A stretch of 64,000 nucleotides of DNA from Siphonodentalium dalli (lineage: Eukaryota; Mollusca; Scaphopoda; Gadilida; Siphonodentaliidae), in the NCBI GenBank assembly GCA_032622095.1, contig CP136064.1, positions 185,858,209-185,922,208 of the forward strand, in the 5' to 3' direction. Under the pieces are notes generated by a model. That model was not told the origin of the DNA, searched no databases, and saw only the letters and a list, made by a program, of their open reading frames with translations. The position numbers and the translations under genes are program-made. Shown here in pieces: positions 45,341-54,924 of the stretch (position 1 is the stretch's first letter; every line of letters starts with the position of its first letter).

Positions 45341-47064
45341 AGTCACACTAAACTGTTCCATGATATCGTTCAACTTGGTAACTACTTAAAAACATTTGGA
45401 TTTCTTTTGAGAGAATGAGAATATAAATAAACGTTTAAAAATCTTCAAACAAACACCATTTAAATATTCAAGAATTGGAGTGAGCACCTCTCGGCTACTG
45501 ACAGTGACTGACTCGGCATGTCAGTGTCAGCCATGTTTTATTGGATTTCGATCAATTGGTGTTCACCCAGACCTGATATTTAAATGTGAATTTGGGCTCC
45601 CTTTCCCATACAATTTATTAAGACACAAACTTATGCAACCTTCCAAGTCTGCATGGGGTTGACATCAGCCGATATACTGCAACGTATTCATCCATCAGTT
45701 CATGCCAATAATGGAAACTTGTTTGTGACTCGTCTTCCATTCCAGATCATTCCAAGTTTAACCTGCTGGCTGACTCGTGGCTGCTGTCAACTGTCTAGGA
45801 TTACTTGAGTACGGTACCGGTACGATTAAACGGACACTGACCGTGGAATGTCACATTTCCATATCACATAAGCGTTGCTAGTATAATTTCTGCAATATAT
45901 GCTGTCTTTGTGGTGCGAATTTCTCACAACAAACGTCGTTAACTTGGCAAGTACTAGTAACAATGCAGAAGTTACAATTTATGGGTTTTCCCAACCCGGA
46001 GGTAAACAAATCAGACAGTGCTTAAAGTCACGCAGTCGGAGGACATCGCGTGGCGAGGGGACTGAACTCTGTTTTGCAACTTGCGATCGACGTACCACCG
46101 GTCATCTGAGTACTATCCCTTTAATGAACAAAGCACTCATTTTGCAATGTTGGTGTCATGTGCGGCTTTTCGAAGTAGTAATAATCCGCGTGGTCATTTT
46201 GTTGGCGTGATGCCAAGTTTCCCAGGAAGAACGCGCCTATTCATCACTAGTGAGATATAAGAAAATATGTAATGGGTTTTTTAATGATATGATAGGAGTT
46301 TCATGTGATATAACAAAATAGGTAATAAATAGAAGAGCGGCACCCCATAATTAATTGCAGTTAGTTTTTTAGACCAAATGTGCCGGTGATGATTTTTGTA
46401 TCCAGTTTTAGCAATGCTCTTTCAGATAAAATTATATTCAGCACGACTGTGGTAATCTATATTTTCACGGATATGTCATGAAGTACTTGCATAGTATCAG
46501 ATTGAGCCAAACCATGCATTGCTCAAGATTACCCCACAGAAGATCAATGCTGTTCATCGCCCATTGCAATGACAGTCTGTCTTGGAATTATACACGTTTG
46601 ATTTTAACGTGTCAAGATGGTCTGTTTCCACCCTTTATTAACTTCCCTAATATGTTAGCCTTCATGATTTTTGTCGCTTAAAAGTCGATCATCTGAGATT
46701 GTTACCAAATTTTGACAACATGAAGACAGTCAATTGCATCACTAGCTCACCTTTTAAAAGGACGGGACTAGTTATGCAATTGGCTGTTTTCATGTTGTCA
46801 AAATTTTAATATTTACAAATTACTGTCTGGCAGCTTCTCACCTCAACATATTTTCCTGCCATGAGAATCGTCCACCATTCGGGACTGCCCTCCATTCGTG
46901 ATTACCCCACTCTCCCCTATAGTGCTGCATCATGTATAGACCTGCAGCCCTCATGCACCTATAATCTATTATCCATACTGTTGATATATTTTAGAAAAAC
47001 ATTCAGCTGAGTTTATAGAAATTAATAAGGAGAAAGCTATATAAGTAAAAGGTCAGCCGACAGT
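45341..47064. other. Intergenic, no supported gene
   Basis: The 103-codon ORF at 45899 has no recognisable domain. A fragment GAGGGGACTGAACTCTG at 46055 recurs as a palindromic pair at 59127-59170. An inverted repeat of ATTGCATCACTAG-like and GTTGTCAAAATTT words spans 46710-46810. Confidence 0.45.
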
Positions 47065-47512
47065 GTCCCCCGACAACGTGGCAAGTCGATGCCGCATTGT
47101 TAAAGAAATAAAAAAAATGTTGACATTTTCGAAGTCGAAAAGGGTTAATAACTCCGTTAAAAAACAAAAAAATCCGTCATCTATATCGTGTTGCACATCT
47201 ACAATATGTGGGTAACAATACTCTGAAGTTTCAAATATCTACGATCAAAACTGTAGGAGGAGTTGATTACACCATGAAGGTAACCTCATACAGAATAGGG
47301 TTAATTTTTCCGTCATCTATATACATCTTGCACATCTTCAATATATGGCAACATTATTCTGAAGTTCACTTCTCTGTGGTGAAATCTGCAGGAGATGATT
47401 ACACCATGAAGGTACTCAAAAGTGTGACGGACGGACGAACGTCTAGACGGCTAGACGAACGGACGGACAGGGCCCGTTTCTATAGTCCCCCGAAAATAAT
47501 TTTTTCGGGGAC
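47065..47512. mobile_element. GTCCCCCGAAAA-ended tandem-repeat element, copy 1
   Basis: GTCCCCCGACAACGTGG opens it, and GTCCCCCGAAAATAATTTTT then TTCGGGGAC closes it. The interior has two units around CCGTCATCTATAT (144 bp apart) and ends in GACGGACGGACGAACG-type repeats. The 176-codon ORF across it is an artefact of the array. Confidence 0.7.
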
Positions 47513-47969
47513 AATAATTATAAGATATCAATGTTTATGTGTTGTATTGAGGGGTGCCAGTACATGTTGCTATGGCCATTATTGGAGCACATATAGTATG
47601 AACTGCTTCGCGCTTCACACCATATGCCCAACCATGTTGTGCGCAGCTCACATCGGTCAACACCCTTCAATAAAACACATTGAAAATACATTCATTTCTT
47701 ATATTACTACTTCCATACATACATGGTTTACACTTTAAGTTGGGTACATGTATATGTTGCATGGCATTCTAATTACTAATTACTACATGATCATCTGAAG
47801 ATATCCTCGAAAATATCAGTGGGGGACTTACTTTTTTTTTAGGTGTTGTTCGGACCAGTACGTAGCTAGCTAGGCTACTTTCCAGTAGGCATACGTGTCT
47901 AGACTCACTGGGTCCACCGACCCTGAATTTTGTTAAATAGAATAAAAGGTCAGCTGACCACATAACAGT

Positions 47970-48700
47970 GTCCCCCGAAAAAGTGGCAAGTCGATGCCGC
48001 TTTGTTAAAGAATTTTTTTTGAAATTTTGAAATGTTGAAATTTTCTAAGTCGAAAAGGGTTAATAACTCTTTCAAAAAATAATTTTTCCGTCCTCTATAT
48101 ACATGTTGCACATCTTCAATATATGGGCAACAATATTCTGAAGTTTCAAATCTCTAGGATGAAAACTGTGGGAGGAGTTTATTACACCATGAAGGTACCT
48201 TCATACAGAAAATTATAAAAAATGTTGAAATTTTCTAAGTCGAAAAGGGTTAATAACTCTGTTAAAAAAAAAAAATCCGTCATCTATATACATGTTGCAC
48301 ATCTTCAATATATGGGCAACAATATTCTGAAGTTTCAAATCTCTAGGATGAAAACTGTGGGAGGAGTTGATTACACCATGAAGGTACCCTCATACTGAAA
48401 ATTATAAAAAATGTTGAAATTTTCTAAGTCGAAAAGGGTTAATAACTCTGTCAAAAAATAAATTTCCGTCATCTATATACATGTTGCACATGGGCAACAA
48501 TATTCTGAAGTTTCAAATCTCTGGGATGAAATCTGTAGGAGGAGATGATTACACCATGAAGGTACTCAAAAGTGTGAAGGACGGACGGACGAACGGCTAT
48601 ACGCACCACAGGGTACTTGTGAGGTGCGATCTTTTGTTTGCATGACTTGTGGGGTGCACCCCACAAGGAACGTACGGAAAATCCAATTTTTTCGGGGGAC
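47970..48700. mobile_element. GTCCCCCGAAAA-ended tandem-repeat element, copy 2
   Basis: GTCCCCCGAAAAAGTGGCAA at the left mirrors TTTTTTCGGGGGAC at the right. Three or four units have the period marker GTCGAAAAGGGTTAATAACT at 48052, 48239 and 48427, so about 187 bp. The GGACGGACGGACGAACG tail is followed by unrelated sequence containing a GGTGCACCCCACAAGG palindrome. Confidence 0.78.
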
Positions 48701-48768
48701 AAAAATATAATGGCCAACGCACGCACAGTTGTTCTGACAGGTGCCAGGTGTGCGAAAAGCTTGATTTC

Positions 48769-50262
48769 TATGGGAGGCCAAATTCACATTTAAAAGCTAA
48801 TTACACTTAAGCTCACAACTCCATTACGATTAAGCGTAATGCCATTACACTTAAGTATAATTGCCTCACTCACAACTCCATTACGCTTAAGGGTAATGCC
48901 AAATAATAAAATAATAGGTTTTCATAGCCTTTTTACCTTACCATCTAAGGTACTAAAATACATGTATATGTCAAAAGTTACTAGCATCAGCAATTAATTA
49001 GCTGAAACCATTTCAGCTCCAGGGGAGTTTTGAGATATGAAATATGAATTATATGGAGTATGGAATTGCGGTTAAGTGTAATAGCATTACGCTTAAGCTA
49101 TCCCATTGGCATTATGCTTAAGCGCAATGGCATAATGCAAGAGCGTAATGGAAATCTGAAGTACGCTTAAGGCTAAGCGTAATGGCATTATGCTTAAAGG
49201 GGTACTGTACCCAAGATGTTGTTGTTGGTTTCTATAATCCCCGAGTCGGAGAATAATGTAACAACTTTTCAATTTTTTGAAAGTTTGTTGAGTACGAAGT
49301 ATTGTTACGGATGGCAAATTTACCGGAATGCAAAAATACAAATTGTCGTTGTCGAGTAATTTTTGTAAAGTTTTCAACCAAATGAATCAAATAAACATTA
49401 TATTATATGGTTAGTAGTCCCATATACTCATTTAAGTTAGTGTACCGTCACTAGTCAATGAATGGCTTGGGTTTTCTCCCCGTATAAGCATAATGTTTCA
49501 AACGATCGTGTGTGCAATTGTTTTCCTAATCCGGTATCCCTCAATTATAATTTGATTACGTTTTGTACACGGAAATTCGAATTTTAAGAGACGCCATTTT
49601 ATGGCTGGAGCCATAAAATCAATTTATATTAAATTATTAACTTTTAAATTATTAAATTTTAAGATAGCCTATTAACCTGAGCGTTTACAGAATACATCTT
49701 CGACTCAAATTACTTATATTTCTATATAGTATCGATAATAGATCGTTGTTATCACCGGGAATTTATTGAAAATGGCGTACAGTACCCCTTTAAGCGTAAT
49801 AGAATTATTCTTAAAGATATAATATGTACTTATTCGGGTTCGTGCAACTATTAAGTTAGTAGTCAGGCACTATGCCAACTGGAGGAATATAGCATTCTAG
49901 TAACATCGCCGAAAATTTCAAACAAATCGACAATACCAATCCACAGAAAACATCATCTCATTCATCTGAACTACGCGCAATTGTAAATATTTACTTCTCG
50001 ATTCGGGACACAACTATCTGCGATAAGCTAACAAAAAACGATTTCGCCATCGAGAGTCAATGTAATTAATTAATATATAAGAATGGCGGTGTTTGTTGTC
50101 AATTTCGATACAATATTTGTAAAAAATTACTACTTTGAGCAAGATTATTCTCCATTTCTATTTGATCACCCTACCTGAGTGTTTCACATCACTTTAAGCA
50201 GAATAGAATTACGTTTAGCAAGTTAAGCATAATTGGCTATTAAATGTGAACTTGGCCTCCCA
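48769..50262. mobile_element. CTTAAG-word element (TATGGGAGGCC ends), copy 2
   Basis: TATGGGAGGCCAAATTCACA at 48769 mirrors TAAATGTGAACTTGGCCTCC CAT ending at 50262. The subterminal regions are arrays of ATTACGCTTAAGCGTAAT-like words (48800-48900, 49070-49200, 50190-50230). The AGGGGTACTGTAC element at 49198-49789 is inserted in one word, and the element at 50269 has landed just outside the right end. Confidence 0.8.
49198..49789. mobile_element. TTAA-flanked element, AGGGGTACTGTAC family, copy 2
   Basis: TTAA occurs at 49194-49197 and 49790-49793. AGGGGTACTGTACCC on the left mirrors GTACAGTACCCCT on the right. It is inserted inside a GCTTAAGCG word. It is in opposite orientation to copy 1 (35269-35901) and otherwise similar mainly in the 190 bp next to one end. 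Confidence 0.9.
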
Positions 50263-50268
50263 TTTATT

Positions 50269-51301
50269 CGGTCCCACTATATACCAAGCAATACCGAGCA
50301 ATACCAAGCAGTAGACAAATAATGAAAATGGAAGGTCGTAGAAGGTCATAGAAGGTGGCATGGACATGTTAATGGTTGTTTTGTTTAATATTATATCTAT
50401 TTTCGACTTATTAAACGTCAAAAACGGTAGCAACCAGAAATTAGCGCTTGATAAATTAGTGCTTGGTATATAGCGTACCGTATATACAGCGCCAGTGATA
50501 AAATCCAAATGACATCTCAGACGTGTATAAAATTAAGTATTTGACCGAAACTTTGTTGCCAAAATTGAAAACAAAGGTATTTGAACCAAGACAAAAATTT
50601 TAACTAAACATTGGACAAATAACAACTGTGAGAGTCTCAATAACATAATACAATTAGAGAACGAATGGAAATACTAAAGTTACAAGACTTGACTGACAGA
50701 CTACAAGACATAGTGATGGACCAGCACAGAGATGTGCTTTCTACGGTGCTGGCAGCTTCATGCTTGCACCCACTGCAAAGTCACTTTGTGTTCGCCATGA
50801 GACATCGGCACATTTAACAACTGACCGAACTAATGTACTGTGCAGATAGCTTATACTGTCAATTAGGTTCAAAACAGGAGAAACACAAGGAACCTCAAGG
50901 AAATGTTAAATACTTGTGATGAATAATTCGATGATGTGTCTTTATTTGATAGCCAACTGAATGGCAAAACAAAAACATATCTTTAAATCCGCCTGACTTA
51001 TAGTCTGCAGGTCCAAAGCCTGGATAAACGATGGTGGCAGTTAGTGTTTACGAGATATTGTTTCTAATTGGATTTTACAGCCCGTCGCCTTACTGCTTGG
51101 TATTTACGCTATATACCAAGCAGCAATTACCCAGCAGTAATATCGGTCGGCTTAGTTGTTAGTGGTTTATAGGTCGAATATACATATAATATTAAATAAA
51201 ACAACCCTTACACTGTCCATACAACCTTCTATGACCTTCTATTTTCATTATTTGTCTACTGCTTGGTATTGCTCGGCATTGCTTGGTATATAGTGGGACC
51301 C
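50269..51301. mobile_element. 1-kb element with long GGTCCCACTATATACC inverted ends
   Basis: GGTCCCACTATATACCAAGC and the following 55 bp (repeated AAGCAATACC words, then GAAGGTCGTAGAAGGTC) are mirrored at 51215-51300. Flanking CATTTATT is duplicated (50261-50268 and 51302-51309; 9 bp if the adjoining C is counted), so hAT-like or MULE-like insertion is possible. A 47-codon open stretch at 50656-50817 starting RERMEILKLQDLTDRL could be a transposase scrap; unproven. Confidence 0.85.
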
Positions 51302-51309
51302 CATTTATT

Positions 51310-51580
51310 TCCCATGAATGCCAGAAATGCTGCCAATATCTATCATCCAAGAACAAAGATAACATCATATTTCCAAAGAATATAATCAATATTCACTAAT
51401 ATAAATACTAAATATAACAAATATGAAACATGCTTCAAGTTCAAGTTCAATGGTTCGCCTCATTCTCAATCATTCGAACAATATCGGTAAGACTTTCTTC
51501 AACTCTTCAAACCAGATGCTGATCACAGTGATGTTCACATCTATTTGGCTTAGTTATATAATCTGTAAAGTGTAATCCTG
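51310..51580 (-). other. Probable ISCA1 3' UTR
   Basis: This is the sequence downstream of the ISCA1 stop codon. An AATAAA on the minus strand at 51304-51309, about 270 bp after the stop, could serve as poly(A) signal. It lies in the target duplication of the neighbouring transposon. Confidence 0.4.
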
Positions 51581-51973
51581 TCAGATGTTAAAACTTTCAC
51601 CACATCCACACATCCCTTTGATATTTGGATTATTGAAAACAAACTCCGATTGCAGGTTTGTTTCCACAAAGTCCATTTCAGTTCCAAGTAATGTTAATTG
51701 TGCCTTTTTATCAATTATGATCTTTGCACCATCCTGGTCGACCACTTCATCGAACTTGTTGATTGTCGCAGCATACTCTAGTGTATATGATAAACCATTG
51801 CACCCTCTAGTTTTCACACCAATCTTCAGTCCTACGATACTGTCTTGATCTTTCATTAACTCTCTAACCTTCTGTGCGGCTGGTTTCGTCAGAACAAGTG
51901 GAGCTCTGAGAGATGTTAGCCGTTTTTTACTCGCAGTTCGAATTGTCGCAGAAATTGTTCTGGCAGCAGCCAT
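51581..51973 (-). CDS. ISCA1: ISCA1, mitochondrial iron-sulfur cluster assembly 1
   Basis: A complete 130-residue A-type Fe-S carrier of the HesB/IscA family, which with ISCA2 and IBA57 helps deliver [4Fe-4S] clusters to mitochondrial enzymes. The three cluster-binding cysteines are present: Cys58 in KTRGCNGLSYTLEY and Cys122 and Cys124 in the C-terminal CGCGESFNI. The body IIIDKKAQLTLLGTEMDFVE and FVFNNPNIKG are near-invariant family blocks. The first 23 residues (MAAARTISATIRTASKKRLT...) are basic and lack acidic residues, as expected for mitochondrial targeting. Human ISCA1 is 129 residues. The start is the ATG at 51971-51973; the frame stays open upstream to 52195, but an acceptor-like TTTTATAATTTGTAG at about 52029 suggests a 5'-UTR intron. 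The coding region has no intron, whereas human ISCA1 is split. Confidence 0.97.
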   Translation of the reverse strand: MAAARTISATIRTASKKRLTSLRAPLVLTKPAAQKVRELMKDQDSIVGLKIGVKTRGCNGLSYTLEYAATINKFDEVVDQDGAKIIIDKKAQLTLLGTEMDFVETNLQSEFVFNNPNIKGMCGCGESFNI

Positions 51974-52178
51974 ATTGGATATAGTCGTGCTCGAGATGAC
52001 TTCGCCAGGAATACCAGGGTCGATAACCCTACAAATTATAAAATAAAACCTTGGAGGATGATGAATGTTGTCAAATAAGGAGGTTACGAAAATTGAACGC
52101 CGAGTACGAACACATGGTGACATGGATCGACGATTAACCGCAGTCGTAGGGCAGTGATCAAATTCAGATTTGAGTTTA
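51974..52178. promoter_or_regulatory. Putative bidirectional promoter and 5' UTR region
   Basis: This 205-bp gap separates the ISCA1 start (minus) from a plus-strand ATG at 52179. It contains several CG dinucleotides and no TATA box. A minus-strand 3' splice site is predicted at 52028/52029. Head-to-head placement suggests shared promoter sequence, inferred only from layout. Confidence 0.35.
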
Positions 52179-52259
52179 ATGGCGGAGTTTTCCAAACTTC
52201 AATTGCTTGAGTTCGGTGTTTTGCAGATATCATCTGATACGGAGTCAAATCTACAGAAG
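52179..52259 (+). CDS. Candidate first exon of a divergent gene, function unknown
   Basis: The ATG in the context TTTAATGGCGGAG starts 27 codons reading MAEFSKLQLLEFGVLQISSD then TESNLQK, ending at ACAGAAG|GTATTT, an acceptable donor in phase 0. The frame also stays open without splicing to 52442. I recognise no family. Support comes from the ATGGCGGAG-type start, the splice donor and the head-to-head position beside ISCA1. No downstream exon is identified. Confidence 0.35.
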
Positions 52260-52611
52260 GTATTTATAAACGCGTTTATATTTCATGTTTATTTCATCAT
52301 GTCGAGTATAAAAGCAGGTAATTTAACTTTTTTAAAGCGATTTAATAGATTTTGGAGTGAAAAACCCGACAGTGTGGACACTAGATTCAGATTGGATCGC
52401 CAAACCGTTTCTGATCTTTCTGCAAACTTCCAGCTAGGGTAGGCGTTTTTGTCAACCTGTCATCTAAAATGGGCAATTCAACTTCGTTTGACCTGATACT
52501 GGTCCGATTTTGCGGCACCTCGAAACAGTGCGCGGAAGTGCGCAGAACTGCGCGGTACAAATAACACAGTTATTATGCACACTGGCAGGGGCAGGTGAGG
52601 TTGAATATACC

Positions 52612-52800
52612 AATAACTTGATTTTGGAGGGCGTTATGGTTTACTAACGGCCCTCCTGGCCCCTCCAGAAATGATTAACAGCCCGAGGGGTTCATTAAAG
52701 GCCCGAGACGAAGTCGAGGGCATTTAATGGCCCGAGGGCTGTTATATTCATTTCTGGAGGGCCGTTAATAAACCATAACGCCCGACAAAATCTAGTTATT
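52612..52800. mobile_element. Palindromic element with GGGCGTTATGG arms
   Basis: AATAACTTGATTTTGGAGGG at the left returns as CCCGACAAAATCTAGTTATT at the right. The arms contain GGCGTTATGGTTTA, GGCCCTCCAGAAATGA, AACAGCCCGAGGG and CCCGAGACGAAGTCGAGGGC. Related words follow at 53189-53235 and 53245-53300, so a larger element out to about 53320 is possible. Confidence 0.78.
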
Positions 52801-53188
52801 ACTAATATTACCACTTTCTGAAATGAAACCCAACTAGAACATAGATGAGTGAGTAAGCAACAATATGTCAAATGAAATACATGTAATAACTCTTTTTTTC
52901 AAAACGATCACAATTCAAACCATGTGTCGTCTGTTTGTTGTCAAACAAATTGTCACGTGACTAATTATATTATTTACCACGAAAATAGGGACATATCTAA
53001 CGAAAATTCAGTCAGAAATCTAATGTATTCCATTTGTTATGTAACACTTACTTGTTGTTGGTCTGTTATTACATAATTTACATCTACTACAGTAAAATTT
53101 CAGTTTTATTCGTAATAATATACTATAAACTTGTTTTAACAGAAATTCCGAAATAAGGTTGCGTTCGATTGGATTTCTAGCAAATCGC

Positions 53189-53235
53189 AAACCGGATGCG
53201 GGCCGTTAATATCGTTAACGGCCCGCATCCGGTTT
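53189..53235. repeat. 47-bp near-perfect palindrome
   Basis: AAACCGGATGCGGGCCGTTA followed by ATATCG and TTAACGGCCCGCATCCGGTTT. It is followed by CCGGGCGTTATGG, the word of the 52612 palindrome, so it is probably part of the same or a related element. Confidence 0.85.
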
Positions 53236-53354
53236 GATGCCGGGCGTTATGGCTTTTTACCGTTCGGGTAAAATACTGTTAATCTACCAGAGAACGCCCT
53301 CTAAAGTGGTAATAATTAAACATGAACTATAGTAGTAGGCAGTCTTCAGTTCAG

Positions 53355-53430
53355 GGTTGGTAGTTTGGGGGGGGGGGGCTAACCCCGGGATGGTCGAAGA
53401 ATAGACCGAGAGGTCTATTCCTTCACCCCT
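53355..53430 (+). repeat. Hairpin repeat with GGGATGGTCGAA core, copy 2
   Basis: After a poly-G run it reads GGGGGGCTAACCCCGGGATG, then GAATAGACCGAGAGGTCTATTC (a hairpin) and CTTCACCCC. It matches the layout of the 20385 copy with different stem sequences, which implies compensatory change in the stems. Confidence 0.65.
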
Positions 53431-53494
53431 CATTTTTTTTGTAGCTTTAATTATATAATAAAAAAATAAAAGAGCATTTTTATTCAATCAAAAA

Positions 53495-53789
53495 TCATTT
53501 CTTTTTGTGCTTCTTTTTCTTTGGTGGCTTTTCTGAGGATGGAGGAGATGTAGGTTTGTCCTTCTGTTTGTCTTTGTTGTCAGACTTTCGAAGCAATCTG
53601 TCGTTTTCTTCTTTTGCCTGGTTGACTCGATCTCGAAGTTCTTTCATATCTTGAATGGCTCTCTGTTTTGCTGCAGAGAGGGTGGTGGTGTTCTCCGTGT
53701 TGTTGTTGTCACTGGTGGAGATGTGGGACACCGGGATAAGATGGAATTCCGGTGTCCTTGGTGGCAAGCTGTCCAACTCCACATCGAAG
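53495..53789 (-). CDS. Candidate 3'-terminal exon of a coiled-coil, lysine-rich protein
   Basis: This minus-strand exon may begin at the acceptor TGCATGCCGCCAG and ends in TGA. It encodes about 97 residues: a linker with LDSLPPRTPEFHLIPVSHIS, a Thr/Asn-rich stretch, a predicted coiled coil (AKQRAIQDMKELRDRVNQAK) and a Lys-rich tail (PKKKKHKKK). An AATAAA poly(A) signal on the same strand lies at 53479-53484, 11 bp past the stop, which fits a real terminal exon. The family is not recognised and no upstream exon is found. It lies between two direct copies of the GGGATGGTCGAA-type hairpin repeat, so capture by, or presence within, a mobile element is also possible. Confidence 0.5.
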
Positions 53790-53884
53790 CTGGCGGCATG
53801 CAGGAACAGCAGGGGTGGTATCCTGCTCCCTTACTCCGCAAGCCTCGACGACGACAGCAGGGAACTCCGTTGCTAAGGGGAGTG

Positions 53885-53940
53885 GTTTGGGGGGCTAGCC
53901 CGGGATTGTCGAAAGTGCCGAAAGGAGCCTCGGAGCTAGA
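53885..53940 (+). repeat. Hairpin repeat with GGGATTGTCGAA core, copy 3
   Basis: GGTTTGGGGGGCTAGCCCGG, then ATTGTCGAAAGTGCCGAAAG and GAGCCTC. It has the same order of elements as copies 1 and 2 but a changed second stem. Confidence 0.55.
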
Positions 53941-54009
53941 CCTCCGTTGCGAATTTATAAGGTTATTTTAATGTTTTAACTTGTATTGGAGAGAGAGAGA
54001 GAGTGAGTG

Positions 54010-54480
54010 GTAGAATCTACCGCGCACTGTTTCGAGAAAAGCTTACGCGATAATCTATCTTCCGCGCATTGTTTCGAGAAAAGCTTACTCGTGGTTTCGG
54101 ATTAGGGGCCACACTTGTAACATGTCTTAATTAGTAATAGTATAGCGGTAGACTGATTAGAGGTGACAGCTTACTGTCATTGTAGAAAGTGTGAAAAGAC
54201 ATCAGGTTCGATTTTCATTTTTTTGCGCGAAAGGTGTTCCTTTCACACAATTCCTGCTCCCCCCGCTCGATTTTTTTTTTTAGAAATTTCCTCTGTTTTC
54301 CCATTTTCCAGACCATTGCTGGTCTTTCGCAGAAAGTTTCGACCAAAAAATTGATCTTTAGTTTATTGCGCGAAAGGTGTTCTTTTTACCAAATTCGTGC
54401 TCCGCCACACGAATCTGGTCAAAATTCCATTGTTTTCTCTGAATTTCCAGACGCCCGCTGGAAAATTTCGCTTTGATGAT
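54010..54480. repeat. Tandem segments with CGCGAAAGGTGTTC
   Basis: Two consecutive copies at 54226 and 54369 share GCGCGAAAGGTGTTC, a CTGCTCC/GTGCTCC word, TTTTC(T/C)CTGAATTTCCAGA-like blocks and GCTGGAAA. A third relative is at 57132-57235. A GA microsatellite lies at 53988-54006. Two CGCGCA(C/T)TGTTTCGAGAAAA copies lie at 54022 and 54062. No gene is seen. Confidence 0.65.
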
Positions 54481-54518
54481 TTGTGTGATAAAAAATTATA
54501 GGGCGATGTGTATAATTA

Positions 54519-54686
54519 GGGGATAACAGTGTGGTGTTTTGTGATTTCGGAAAGGTACATGGCGAATATACTGTGGCAAATTTAGTTAATGGGCGACGGC
54601 GGAGCCGGAGCCCATTAACGGGTATTTGCCACAGTATATTCGCCATGTACCTTTCCGAAATCACAAAACACCACACTGTTATCCCC
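54519..54686. mobile_element. 168-bp MITE with GGGGATAACAGTGTGG arms
   Basis: GGGGATAACAGTGTGGTGTT through GGCGAATATACTGTGGCAAAT is matched almost perfectly by the returning arm, ending ACACTGTTATCCCC. The loop is GC-rich (CGACGGCGGAGCCGGAGC). No exact target duplication is seen. Confidence 0.88.
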
Positions 54687-54924
54687 ATTCTAATGCTCTT
54701 CGAACTTAAAAACATTATTTAGACAAACAAATGCCTCGTAATTATCAACGAAATGTGCGGCCATAGAAAACACTCAGCCAATTCACGACTTTTTATTTTA
54801 AATTTAATGCGCTAGATAAAATATAGTCCCTCAATTACCATCGCTCTTATCGTTAACAATGCTGATAAACATGAAAAATGTCCACCTCAAATAGAAATAA
54901 ATATGCACAACAATCAGTTCTTGC

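Noticed and set aside
47208-47738. 176-codon ORF, one of the longest in the window
   Set aside because: It runs through a tandem-repeat element and its closing GGACGGAC tail; the apparent openness comes from the repeats.
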